Assembly (NCBI GenBank): GCA_021203405.1
Contig: JAJQBG010000111.1
Coordinates: forward strand, 1 to 35,431
From: Bacteroides sp.
Lineage (GTDB): Bacteria; Bacteroidota; Bacteroidia; Bacteroidales; Bacteroidaceae
Direction of reading: 5' to 3'
DNA: 35,431 nt
Shown here: positions 22,455 to 33,996 of the stretch, piece after piece
Numbering within the stretch: position 1 is the first letter of the stretch
Layout: each line of letters opens with the position of its first letter
Translations under genes and position numbers: made by a program
Notes under the pieces: generated by a model
What the model saw: the letters and a program-made list of their open reading frames with translations, nothing else
Databases searched by the model: none
What the model was told of the DNA's origin: nothing

Positions 22455-25400
22455 ACGGAGTGTACTGAGTCGGCAGCACCCCGAACATCTTTTTGAACGA
22501 TTTCGTAAAATAGCTGGGCGTATTGAATCCTACCGTATAGGCTACCTCTACTACACTCATTTTGCCTTCTTTAAGCAGTTCGGCTGCCTTTTTCAACCGG
22601 ACACTCTTTACAAACTCCGTCGGCGTATTCCCGGTGATGGATTGCAGTTTCCGGTAAAGGTTTACCCGGCTCATACCTACCTCCCGGCTTAACTCTTCAA
22701 TCGAATATTCGGAATTCCCCATATTCTTTTCAATTAGGGCCAGGGTACGTTTCAGGAACTTCTCATCCACATAAGAGATCGTGATCTGTTCCGGCTGTAT
22801 CTCTATCTCCTTCTCAAAAAGCTGCCGGTGTTGTGATTGTTGCTCCAGCAGGTTCCGGATGCGCAGTAACAAAATATCCCACTGAAAAGGTTTGGCAATA
22901 TAGGCATCTGCTCCCTCCTTATAACCCTGCCGTTCGTTCTCGAAGGTATTATTAGCCGTCAGTAAGATCACCGGAATGTGAGAGATAGAGAGGTTGTTCT
23001 TAATTCTTCTGCACAACTCAAACCCGCTTACCTGCGGCATCATCAGGTCGGTAATAATAAGATCCGGCTCTTTTTCCAGCGCCACCCGTTCTCCTTCTTC
23101 TCCATCCGCCGCTTCATACAGGATATAATAACGGCTGAGTTCCTTTTTCAGGTAGTTGCGGAACTCCTGGTTATCCTCCACGATCAATATCTTTTTCTTA
23201 GACTCCTCTTCCGGTTCGGCCGTGCTTTCCATAGGCAGCTCTCCGGTTGTGGACGAGGCCTCCAGGTCCATGGGAATATAGACCGAAAAAACAGAGCCCT
23301 TTTCCGGTTCGCTCTCTACCCGTACCTCTCCCTGGTGCATCTCCACATACTCTTTGACCAGGTTCAGCCCGATACCGCTTCCTTTGCGTCCGTCTCCCTC
23401 TTCCACCTGTTTAAAGTGTTCAAAGATCGTAGCAAGTTTTTCCCGGGGAATCCCTTTACCGGTATCTTCTACCTTTATCACTGCGTACGCTCTCTTCTCT
23501 TTTATCTCCCGGGTCAAAGAAACCCGTATGGTTCCGTTCTCTCCGGTAAATTTAATGGCATTTGAGAGCAGGTTGTGAAGGATCTTCCGCAGTTTATCGT
23601 GGTCAAAGCATAGTTCACAACCGGTAAGTTGTGTCTCATAACTGAATTTCAGGCTCTTCTCCGTGGTAATAAGCCTGAAGTTCTCATAAATGGAGTGCAG
23701 AAAGAGGTGAATATCTCCCCAGCTCAGGAAGAGCACTTCTCCTTTCATCTCCACCCTTCTGAAGTCCAACAGCTGGTTCACCAGCTCTAACAGTCCCCGC
23801 GCATTCCGATGGATAGAGGTTAGCTGTTCATTGATCTCCGGGTCTCTTACTCTTTTTAGTAGGGTCTCCAACGGAGCAATGACTAATGTAAGAGGGGTAC
23901 GGAGCTCGTGGCTGACATTGGTAAAGAAGCGATATTTGATCTGTGCCATCTTCTCCTCCATAGCCACCCGCTGTTTCTCTTTCTGGTATCCGATATACCG
24001 GAAGAGCACCCACAAACCTACCACCAGTAAGGTGAGGTTATACAACGTATACGCCCACCAGGTCTCATACCAGGCAGGCTGGCGGTCAATAAGAATGGTC
24101 ATACTCTCATCACTCCAACTGCCGTTCTCGTCCGTTGCCTTGATCTCTACCTCATAGCTGCCTTTCGAAAGTTCCGTCAGATAGATACTATTCTGGTTCT
24201 CCGGCAGGTAGTTCCAGGGAGCACCTTTCCTTTTATGCCGGAAGGCATACCGTATATTCTCCCTGGCAACCGGAGTGAAAGTAGAAAGGAAGAGCTCCAG
24301 GTTACGCTCCTCCGGTTGCAATATAATATGATGAGGCTTATAACCGGATAACCGGGATTCGCCGTTTACCCGGATCGCTATCAGTACCACAGGCGAAGTT
24401 TGACTCTCTGTCCGGAGCGGGATAAGAGGCGGAAATACCAAAACTCCTCCTGTTCCGCCAATGTGCATTTTTCCCTCTTCATCTTCGTAAAGTGACTGGA
24501 AATTATGCATGGATACATCCGGGTCGCTGCTGCGGATGATATAGAGGGATTCATTTTCCGGATGGTAAACTGTTATTTTCTGATCACAAAGTATCCATAT
24601 ATTTCCCTGGCTGTCGGCCCTGACGGCAGAGATGGCATTTCCGTCCAGACCGCACTCCGTGGTTTTTGCTGTAAAACGGTCGTCCCCCGGATCGTAACAA
24701 TACAAGCTTCCCGCCTGGGTGCCTGTCCACACCCTGCCATCGGGGGCTACCGTTACATTCCGGAAATTTTCTCCGGTATGGTGCCGGACCTTCCGGCTAT
24801 CTGCAAACAGTACCAGGAAACCATTCGACTCCGTGCCTATATATACATTCCCATCCGCAGAAGGGGCCACTGCGTTCACAATACCCGTTTTCTCCCACGC
24901 TGTCTCCAGCTCTTCACGCTCCGGATTGTATTTTAATAGATGGTAAGTGGTCCCTACCCACAAATTTCCCGGAAGATCTTCGTGAAGCGTGCGGATGCGC
25001 TCTCCGCTTCGGGTGGGTATCGTGGCAAGGGGCGTCTCTTGCAGACGGTTCTCCTTTTCGTGAATAAATAAGATCGTGGATGTATTCTCAGACTCGATCA
25101 ACGGGCTTCCTGTTACCTGCACAGAACGTACAGTGGAGGTATTTGCCGCCGTAAATATTCCCTCCCGGCTCCGGGCTTTTTCGAAGAAGGCCAACAACCG
25201 CCGGTTATTGGATATAAGGACACTGTTGTTGTCCGGATGCGAAAAGCATAAACCTGTATATTTCTGCCACATCCAGTAATGCCCATTTTCGTAGGCCAGG
25301 TGTTGCGGAGCGGCCGGAAAACCCGTTCTTTCTTCTATGGCAGGCAACAGATGGCGAAAAGATTCCTGGGACTGAAAAGAGAGAATAAAAGAGTAGGGAT

Positions 25401-26402
25401 AGCTTCCCGATACCCATATATGCCCCGACCTGTCACTCATTACATCATTCGGTAACTTTTTTCCGGGCGGCAGGAAAGCTGCTGTCTCTATAGGTTGTAG
25501 CTCATCCTGTTCATCCCTTTTATAGGCATATAAATTCTCCCGTGTAGCGACCCAGATATAATTCAGGGTACTATCCTGTGCAATACCTTTTACCCGTTGT
25601 GTTAATATATCCTTGCTGGTAAGGGAAAAACGTGCATTCGAGGAGTTGGTCGAAGATTGCGCTACAAACATCTCCTCCGGCTTTTCCGTCCCGGGATCAA
25701 AACGCACCACTCCTTTGTCCCAGGTACCGATCCAGTAGAGGGGAGCAGTGCAATCCTCTATTATACAGGTAGGACATTCCGGAAAGGGCCACGGATAGGG
25801 AATAAAAGAGTCTGTCTGTTTATCATACCGGGTAAGACCTCCCCGCCATTGGATCACCCATACATTTTTCCGGCTATCCTCATAGACCTGGTAAACGGTT
25901 TTGGGAGTTCCCTGCCACTCACTGATATAAGCTCCCAGCTTCTCTTCTTCCAGGTTATAGCGTTGCAGAAAGTGTTGCGTAGATATCCAGACCGTACCAT
26001 CCGACAGGGCATCAATGGTGCTGATCACCCAGCCCTTTATTTCGTCGTCATCCAGCAGTCTGATCCGGTAATCTTTTTTTTATCTAAGATATAAGCCCCC
26101 GTTTGGTGCCGAACCAGATGCGTTTCAGGCTATCTTCCGTTATGCAGGTAACGCTGTTACTCTCGATCCGTGTGGGATGGGTAAAGTCGGCCCTAAATAT
26201 CTCCACGGTATATCCATCGTCCCGGCACAATCCTCCGCCTTCCGTACCATACCACATATACCCTTCCGAATCCTGAAAAGTACAGACGATCTCTCCCACC
26301 GGTAACTGATTTTGAGTAGGCAGCCCCGATAGCGTCATGTTCTGTGCGGTTACGCTGCAAAGCAATAGGCAGAGTGTGAACAGCAGCCCCGGTTTTTTTC
26401 AT
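22453..26402 (-). pseudogene. Hybrid two-component system regulator (HTCS): sensor propeller + Y_Y_Y + HisKA/HATPase + REC + AraC HTH; apparent indels at 26074-26081, 26096-26100 and 26393-26399
   Basis: MKKPGLLFTLCLLLCSVTAQNMTLSGLPTQNQLPVGEIVCTFQDSEGYMWYGTEGGGLCRDDG..; FFTNVSHELRTPLTLVIAPLETLLKR; GKGIPREKLATIFEHFKQVEEGDGRKGSGIGLNLVKEYV; ILIVEDNQEF..DLIITDLMMPQVSGFELC; EVAYTVGFNTPSYFTKSFKKMFGVLPTQY. Confidence 0.92.
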
Positions 26403-26525
26403 GGCAGGATACAAATTGGTTAATAAGTACACAAATTTATACTTTAAAAATGAGATTCGAAAGTTACGGCTATTTCTTTTTCCGGATATGTCTTTTTGTG
26501 CGGTTTACCCGATCGAAACGGCCCT

Positions 26526-26592
26526 TTGTAACATGTATTGCATCACTTGTAACATGTGTACTATTGCCGGAACAGAGAGGCTTCTATCTTTG
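26526..26592 (+). promoter_or_regulatory. Direct repeat TTGTAACATGT (26526-26536 and 26547-26557, 21-bp period) followed by ATTG and the -7 element TATCTTTG (26585-26592)
   Basis: Two identical 11-mers exactly 21 bp apart, directly upstream of a TAnnTTTG promoter, in the HTCS/GH2 divergent intergenic region. Confidence 0.6.
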
Positions 26593-26670
26593 CCGTAGTT
26601 ACTTTCGGTAACGTGTGACGGTAAAAGTGGATACCGCCTTCGGACGGGAAAATTATCAATTCATACCATA

Positions 26671-29600
26671 ATGAGACATACAAAACTACTTATTGCGGCT
26701 TTTCTGGCAGTTTACCTGCTTACCTCTCTCCCCCTGCTGGCTCTTGACTTTAAAGAGAACAGACGGGCAAGATACAATTTTAACAGTGAATGGCTCCTTT
26801 ATATCGGCGACCTGCCCGGAGCCGGACAGGCACGTTTTGATGACAAGTCGTGGGAAATGGTCACACTTCCCAGGGCTTATAACGAAGACGAAGCCTTCCG
26901 GGTAGCCATTGACGACCATACCGGGGGTATCGTCTGGTACCGTAAATACTTCAGGCTACCCGGTAAAGATAGCGGAAAAAAGGTTTTCCTGGAATTTGAA
27001 GGGATCCGTTTCGGCGGTGAGTTCTATGTGAACGGACAAAAGATCGGCATCCACGAGAACGGGGTCATGGCCTTCGGGTTTGACATCACCGACTATGTGA
27101 ACTTTGGAGGCAAAGAGAATGTCATTGCCATTCGCATTGGCAACTCCTGGGATTATAAAGAGAGCACCACAGATAGCCGTTACCAGTGGAACGATAAAAA
27201 TTTCAACGCCAATTACGGAGGTATTCCCAAAAATGTATACCTCCATGTTACCGATAAGTTATACCAGACACTCCCGCTCTATACTAACTTACAAACTACC
27301 GGTACCTATATCTATGCCCGGCAGATCCATATTTCTGAAGCCAGTGCTACCATCCATGCCGAATCAGAGGTGAGGAACGAATATCGTACCGAAAAAGAGT
27401 TCTGTTTTGAAGTTCAGATCGAAGATATGGAGGGTAACATCGTAAAAAAGATCGACGGGCCTCTGACCCGGCTGCAACCCGGTGAGACCGAAATAGTGAA
27501 AGCACAGGGTAAGATGGAGAATATCCACTTCTGGAGCTGGGGCTACGGTTATCTCTACAATGTATATACCACCCTGTATGTCAATAACAAACCGGTCGAT
27601 GTGGTAAAGACCCGCACCGGCTTCCGGAAAACCGCTTTCCGGGACGGTCTGGTTTACCTCAATGACCGGGTGATCCAGCTGAAAGGATATGCCCAGCGTA
27701 CCAGCAACGAGTGGCCTGCTGTGGGAATGTCGGTTCCTGCCTGGCTTAGTGATTACAGCAACCGGCTTATGGTAGAGAGTAACGGTAACCTAGTGCGCTG
27801 GATGCATGTAGCTCCCTGGAAACAGGATGTAGAGTCGTGCGATAGGGTAGGGCTTATCCAGGCGATGCCTGCCGGCGATGCCGAGAGAGATGCCAAGGGC
27901 CGCCAGTGGGAACAACGGGTAGAACTGATGCGCGATGCCATTATCTATAACCGTAACAACCCCAGTATTCTTTTTTATGAATCAGGTAATCAGGGAGTCA
28001 GTGAAGAACACATGGCCGAAATGAAAGCACTCCGTGATAAATACGATCCTTACGGAGGACGTGCTGCCGGTTCACGCGAAATGCTGGATAGTTATATAGC
28101 CGAATATGGCGGAGAGATGCTCTATATCAATAAAAGCGCCCGCCATCCTATGTGGGCTATGGAGTATTGCCGGGACGAAGCCCTTCGTAAATACTGGGAT
28201 GAATATTCTTATCCTTATCACAAGGATGGCGAAGGGAACGCCGCCTATAAATCAACGGTGACCAATACTACCCATACACAGGTTGATGCCAGTCCTTATA
28301 ACCGTAACCAGGACTCTTTTGCGGTGGAGACCGTCATCCGTTGGAACGACTATTTCCGGCTACGTCCCGGTACCGGGGCAGAGTCAGTTCGGGAGGTGTT
28401 AATATTATCTTCTCCGATAGCAATACTCATTTCCGCGGAGTAGAAAATTACCGCCGTAGTGGTGAAGTGGATGCCATGCGCATTCCCAAAGATGCCTTCT
28501 ACGCTCATCAGGTAATATGGGACGGTTGGGTCGATATTGAGAATGACCGTACCCATATTGTTGGTCACTGGAACTATACCCCTGAAGTAAAGAAAGATAT
28601 CTATGTTATCTCTTCCGGTGAACAGGTAGAACTCTTTATCAACGGGAAGTCACAAGGAATGGGAGAGAGAAGCCATACCTTCCTCTTTACCTTTAAAGAT
28701 ATCCGGTGGGAGGCCGGTAAAATAGAAGCTATCAGCTACGATGCTTCGAAAAAAAGAACTCAGCAGACACGAAATAAAGACAGCCGGCGATCCGGCCGCG
28801 ATCCGTCTTACCCTGATGCAGGCCCCTGATGGTTTCAAAGCCGATGGTGCCGATCTGGTATTGGTAGAGGTAGAAGTCGTAGATAAAGAGGGTATCCGCC
28901 ATCCGCTGGCTAACGACCTGATCTCTTTTGAACTCACCGGCCCGGCCGAGTGGCGGGGAGGGATTGCCCAGGGTCCCGATAATTATATTCTTTCTACCGA
29001 TCTTCCCGTAGAGTGTGGAGTGAACCGTGCTTTTATCCGCTCTACCACTAAAAGCGGTAAAGTTACCCTGAAGGCTACTGCCGCGGGACTTTCTGAAGCT
29101 ACCCTAACTTTCAACGCTATCCCTTTTAAACAGAATAATGGCCTTTCCACCTATATTAGCGGTGATTATCAACCCAGTCACCTTTCACGGGGTGCAACAC
29201 CGGCCACACCCGCTTTCAAACCCTCCCGCAGGAACGTAAAGATAGTAGATGCTATGGCCGGAGCCCACGAAGAGCAGGCACGGACCAGTTTTGATGATAA
29301 CGAACGTACTACCTGGGAGAACGACGGCAGGTTGAGAACCGGCTGGATCATTTACGAACTGGAGCGGGATGCTGAGGTGGCTGAGATCGATCTGAAACTC
29401 TCCGGCTGGCGCCGGCGCAGTTACCCGATCCGGATCTTTGTAGACGATAAAGAGGTCTATACAGGCAATACCCCGCAGAGCCTGGGTTATATATCCATTC
29501 CCATAACTCCTACCCAGGGACGTTTCGTCAAAATACAACTCAGCGGAGCCAGCTCCGAGGAGGATGCTTTCGGCGGACTGGTAGAGGTAACCGGTAAGAT

Positions 29601-29688
29601 CGAGTCGGATGTAGTAGGGAACAAAAACACCGATGCCAAAGGCCAGCTGGCTATTGTTGAAATAGATATACACGAAGCGATCCGATAG
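26671..29688 (+). pseudogene. GH2 family glycosidase paralogue 1 (DUF4982-like and F5/8C-like C-terminal parts); apparent -1 G at 28375-28378 and +1 A at 28749-28755
   Basis: YNFNSEWLLYIGDLPGAGQARFDDKSWEMVTLPRAYNEDEAFRV..FLEFEGIRFGGEFYVNGQKIGIHENGVMAFGFDITDYV..NNPSILFYESGNQGVSEEHMAEMKALRDKYDPYGGRAAGSREM..MWAMEYCRDEALRKYWDEYSYPYHKDG; continuous homology to the downstream GH2 after joining three frames. Confidence 0.85.
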
Positions 29689-29752
29689 AACTGTCACAAC
29701 ACAAACACATTTACATACAGTCAAACATCTTTTCATGACTAAGATCCTCACA

Positions 29753-32728
29753 ATGAAAAAACAATTGCTTGCGATTTTCTGTAGCTGTGCACTTGCTTTG
29801 CAGGTGCCGGCTGCAGCCGATTGTTCCGGTAGAGAAACATACAATTTCAACTCCGGATGGAAACTATTTGTCGGAGACCCCGAAGGAGCCGCAGGCGAAA
29901 GTTTTGCCGATGAAACCTGGAAGCCGGTTACTCTTCCCCATTCGTGGAACGAAGATGACGCTTTCCGCCTTGCGATCAATAAAATACCCAAAGAAGTAGC
30001 CTGGTATCGTAAAACCTTTCAAATACCGGCCTCAGCTACCGGGAAAAAAATCTTTCTGGAGTTTGAAGGGCTGCGCCAGGCCGGTACCGTCTATCTCAAC
30101 GGTCAGGAGATGATCCTCCACGAGAACGGAGTGATGGCCTTCGGGATCGATATAACGGGAGTCGTACGTTTCGGCGAAGAAGAAAATACGATCACCATAA
30201 GGACCGATAACGGCAGCCGCTATACGGAAAAGGCGACCGGAACAGGCTTTCAGTGGAACCACAGCGTCTTCTATGTGAGTTACGGCGGGCTTAATAAATC
30301 GGTAACCCTCCATATCTTACCTCCGGTATACCAGACCCTTCCTCTTTACACCAACCTGAAAACAACCGGAGTCTATATATATGCTTCTCAGATCGATATA
30401 CCGACCGCATCCGCTGTTATCCATGCGGAATCAGAAGTGAAGAACGAAACTTCTGCCCCGGCAACCCTTGAATATACCGTAGAGATCACCGACCTGGATG
30501 ATAAACCGGTGGTGGAGTTCCCGGGTGACCGTGTCACCCTTAACCCCGGTGATACGAAAACACTTACAGCTTCCCGGAGAGTAGACAACCTCCACTTCTG
30601 GAGTTGGGGGTACGGCTATCTGTATAATGTAAAGACTATTCTGAAAGAGAATGGCAAACCCATTGATGAAGTAGTTACCCGTACAGGCTTCCGTAAGACA
30701 GAATTTGGCAACGGCGTGGTTAAACTCAACGACCGGGTGATCCACCTGAAGGGGTATGCCCAGTGCTCTACCAACGAGTGGCCCGCTATCGGTAGCAGTG
30801 TCCCTGCCTGGCTGAGCGACTACTCCAACCGGTTGGTCGTAGAGGGCAACGGGAATTTTATACGCTGGATGCACGTAACTCCCTGGAAACAGGATATAGA
30901 GTCCTGCGACCGGGTGGGACTTATCCATGTAATGCCTGCCGGCGATTCCGAAAAAGATGTAGAGGGCCGGCAATGGGAACACCGGCTGGAACTGATGCGC
31001 GATGCCATTATTTACAACCGCAACCACCCCGGTATCCTCTTCTATGAATGTGGTAACAAAGGAATTTCCTATGAACACATGGCAGAGATGAAAGCCCTTC
31101 GTGACCGGTACGATCCATCCGGAGGACGGGCTATCGGCTCCCGTGAGATGTTGGATGTGGAGAATAGTGAGTGGGGAGGAGAGATGCTCTATGTTAATCA
31201 TAGTGCCAGGCAACCCATATGGGCCAATGAATATATGCGCGACGAAGGGCTACGCAAATACTGGGATGAGTACTCTTATCCCTACCACCAGGAAGGAGAT
31301 GGGCCTCCTTACCGGAATGAACCCGCACCCTCCTATAACCGTAATCAGGATGGGCTGGCCTTAGAGAATATTCGTCGTTGGTACGATTATTACGAAGCCC
31401 GTCCCGGTACCGGACGCCGGGTCAATGCCGGAGGTGCCAAGATCATCTTCTCCGACAGCAATACCCACATGCGGGGGGAGGAGAACTATCGCCGCAGTGG
31501 AGTGGTCGATGCCATGCGTATCCCCAAAGATGGGTGTGGAGTCCATAAAGTGATGTGGGACGGTTGGGTAGATACCGAACAGTATGAAACTTACATAATC
31601 GGTCACTGGAATTATCCTGATCCTACCGTTAAAGATATGTATGTTGTCTCCGCAGCCCCTGCCGTTAAGTTGCTGCTCAATGGCAAAGCGGTGGGAGAAG
31701 CAGAGCGGGAAGCCCACTTCCTGCATACTTTTAAAGATATTGCGTTTGAACCCGGCACCTTGAAAGCCATCAGTTACGATGAAGCAGGAAAAGAGGCAAG
31801 TTCCTATACGTTAGAGACTGCCGGAGAACCGGTAGCTCTCCGGATGGTTGCTATGACCGCACCGGATGGAATGCTGGCCGACGGACACGATCTGGCACTG
31901 ATCGAATTTGAAGTAGTAGATGCCCGGGGACGCCGCTGTCCCTTAGCAAATGACCTTGTAAAATTCGAACTGACGGGACCCGCTGAGTGGCGGGGAGGAA
32001 TTGCCCAGGGCCCGGATAACTATATTCTTTCCACCGAGCTTCCGGTAGAGTGTGGTATCAACAGAGCCTTTGTTCGTTCTGCTCCGCAGGCAGGCACTAT
32101 TACCCTGAAAGCTACTTCCGGGAAACTTACTCCGGCTATCCTTACCCTTCAGACCAGGCCGGTAACGGTAGAAGCAGGACTCAGTAAAACTTTCCAGGCA
32201 GCCTCTCTGCCCGTTTATCTGGAGAAAGGGCCTACACCCGCTACACCTTCTTATAAGGTGAATCGCTATGCCGTAGAAGTAGGATCGGTCAAGGCCGGTT
32301 CCAATCAGGAAGAGGCGATAAAGAGCTACGATGACAACGAAATGACAGAGTGGAAAAACGATGGAAAGCTCTCTACGGCCTGGATCAGCTATACCCTTGA
32401 AAGAGAAGCCTCCCTTTCTGAGATCTGTGTCAAACTCTCCGGTTGGAAAACCACCAGCTATCCCCTGGAGGTCTTTGTGGAGGGGAAAAAGGTATGGAGT
32501 GGTCATACGGAACAGAACCTGGGCTATTATACCATCCGGTTTGAACCGGTAAAAGGTAAGAATGTAATGATCCGGCTTACCGGAAAGAGCAAAGAAGAAG
32601 ATGCTTTTAAAAGTATTGTGGAAGTAGACCGTAAAGTAGACCTGGATGTATTCCGGAACAACGCTGACCCGGATGCCAGAGGTTTATTAAGGATCGTGGA
32701 GATCGAGTTTTATGAAAAAGCAAAGTAA
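29753..32728 (+). CDS. GH2 family glycosidase paralogue 2 (intact)
   Basis: MKKQLLAIFCSCALALQVPAAADCSGRETYNFNSGWKLFVGDPEG..HPGILFYECGNKGISYEHMAEM..PIWANEYMRDEGLRKYWDEYSYPYHQEG; start at the internal ATG 29753 preferred over 29735. Confidence 0.9.
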   Translation: MKKQLLAIFCSCALALQVPAAADCSGRETYNFNSGWKLFVGDPEGAAGESFADETWKPVTLPHSWNEDDAFRLAINKIPKEVAWYRKTFQIPASATGKKIFLEFEGLRQAGTVYLNGQEMILHENGVMAFGIDITGVVRFGEEENTITIRTDNGSRYTEKATGTGFQWNHSVFYVSYGGLNKSVTLHILPPVYQTLPLYTNLKTTGVYIYASQIDIPTASAVIHAESEVKNETSAPATLEYTVEITDLDDKPVVEFPGDRVTLNPGDTKTLTASRRVDNLHFWSWGYGYLYNVKTILKENGKPIDEVVTRTGFRKTEFGNGVVKLNDRVIHLKGYAQCSTNEWPAIGSSVPAWLSDYSNRLVVEGNGNFIRWMHVTPWKQDIESCDRVGLIHVMPAGDSEKDVEGRQWEHRLELMRDAIIYNRNHPGILFYECGNKGISYEHMAEMKALRDRYDPSGGRAIGSREMLDVENSEWGGEMLYVNHSARQPIWANEYMRDEGLRKYWDEYSYPYHQEGDGPPYRNEPAPSYNRNQDGLALENIRRWYDYYEARPGTGRRVNAGGAKIIFSDSNTHMRGEENYRRSGVVDAMRIPKDGCGVHKVMWDGWVDTEQYETYIIGHWNYPDPTVKDMYVVSAAPAVKLLLNGKAVGEAEREAHFLHTFKDIAFEPGTLKAISYDEAGKEASSYTLETAGEPVALRMVAMTAPDGMLADGHDLALIEFEVVDARGRRCPLANDLVKFELTGPAEWRGGIAQGPDNYILSTELPVECGINRAFVRSAPQAGTITLKATSGKLTPAILTLQTRPVTVEAGLSKTFQAASLPVYLEKGPTPATPSYKVNRYAVEVGSVKAGSNQEEAIKSYDDNEMTEWKNDGKLSTAWISYTLEREASLSEICVKLSGWKTTSYPLEVFVEGKKVWSGHTEQNLGYYTIRFEPVKGKNVMIRLTGKSKEEDAFKSIVEVDRKVDLDVFRNNADPDARGLLRIVEIEFYEKAK

Positions 32729-32833
32729 TACTTTCTTCTTTTTTGGAGGTTGAGAAGGATCAGAAATTACTCTATGAGCAGAAGTCGTAGTATTTACTTT
32801 TTGAGAACTGATTCATATAAATATCCTTTAATC

Positions 32834-32879
32834 ACCCTCGTAGAGGGTAATATACCTTAGCCCCCGGCATCGCCGGGGG
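32834..32879. repeat. Two adjacent perfect hairpins with 3-nt loops
   Basis: ACCCTC-GTA-GAGGGT (32834-32848) and CCCCCGGC-ATC-GCCGGGGG (32861-32879). Confidence 0.7.
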
Positions 32880-32929
32880 AAATGATAGATAAAAAGTTGC
32901 TCAGGAAATAAGTAAATATAAGAAAAAAT

Positions 32930-33883
32930 ATGAGTAAAAAGAGTTTTTGGATACCAACTTTGAACTGCTATATCCTGGCAAATTTACAGGCTATGGAACC
33001 GGTCAAAGTAATTATAACAGCCGGGCAATCCAATACCGAAGGGAGAGTGTTTAATACGGAACTTCCTGAGTATATGGCCCGCCTTGCCGATACCGGATAC
33101 AAACATTGTAAATGGATCAAAGGATTTACAACCGATTCTATAACCGGAGAGTTCGCCCCTTTCTGGCCTCTCTGTAATGCCTCCAACGATCCACGTAGAT
33201 GGGCCTACGGTGCAGTAACCTATTACTGGATGGAACAGGCCCTGCAGGAAGATTTCTATGTAATGAAGTGGTCACTCGGAGCTACGGCCATTGATACCCT
33301 GGCTACCTCTTCCGGCGGATACTACTGGCAGGCCGATTCTCTCTGGCTCTTCCGGACCTCTTCTACCGCTATCGGAGGTAACTCACTACTCCTCTCTTTC
33401 GAAGAACTGATCAGCGCCGGTATTGACAATACCCTTTCCAAACTCGACAGGGAGTATGAGATCGTTGCCTTTCTCTGGCATCAGGGGGAAGGAGACCGCA
33501 GGCGGGGAGAGTACTATTACGAGAACCTCCGTAAAGTGGTTGCCCATGTACGGAATTTCCTGGCAGAGAAGACCGGTAAAGAGCATTACCGGGAACTCCC
33601 TTTTATCTACGGGACCATCTCCCATGCCAGTAAAGAGTATAACGATCAGGTAGAAGAGGCCATATACCGGCTGGCTGCCGGGCAGACTAACTTTTACCTG
33701 ATCGATATGTCGCAGGTAGAACTGCGCTCCGACCAGACCCATTTCTCAAATGTTTCGTCCGAATATCTGGGTATAGCAATGTACAATACCCTGGTTGATT
33801 TAGGGGCGACAGGAACCCGTGCGCAGAAATTAGACCCGAAGAAGTGGGTACCCGCCTATTTTAAAAATAGACAGAATAAATAG
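32930..33883 (+). CDS. SASA/DUF303-type SGNH carbohydrate acetylesterase (CE6-like)
   Basis: VIITAGQSNTEGR..FLWHQGEGDRR..RSDQTHFSNVSSEYLGIAMYNTL. Confidence 0.8.
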   Translation: MSKKSFWIPTLNCYILANLQAMEPVKVIITAGQSNTEGRVFNTELPEYMARLADTGYKHCKWIKGFTTDSITGEFAPFWPLCNASNDPRRWAYGAVTYYWMEQALQEDFYVMKWSLGATAIDTLATSSGGYYWQADSLWLFRTSSTAIGGNSLLLSFEELISAGIDNTLSKLDREYEIVAFLWHQGEGDRRRGEYYYENLRKVVAHVRNFLAEKTGKEHYRELPFIYGTISHASKEYNDQVEEAIYRLAAGQTNFYLIDMSQVELRSDQTHFSNVSSEYLGIAMYNTLVDLGATGTRAQKLDPKKWVPAYFKNRQNK

Positions 33884-33996
33884 TGACAATGCAGAGAAAT
33901 GGGAAGAAGGAGGTAAAGTTTCATGCGGGTAACAATCGTTCTCCTCTTCCCTGTTCCTGCCTGTCTGAACCGTAAAAAAAAGATCATTCTATAGTT

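Noticed and set aside
29185-29991. 268-aa minus-strand ORF spanning the GH2-GH2 junction
   Set aside because: Overlaps two coding regions antisense; no signal peptide or domain signature.
30431-31213. 260-aa minus-strand ORF inside GH2 paralogue 2
   Set aside because: Antisense shadow of an intact GH2 with clear motifs.
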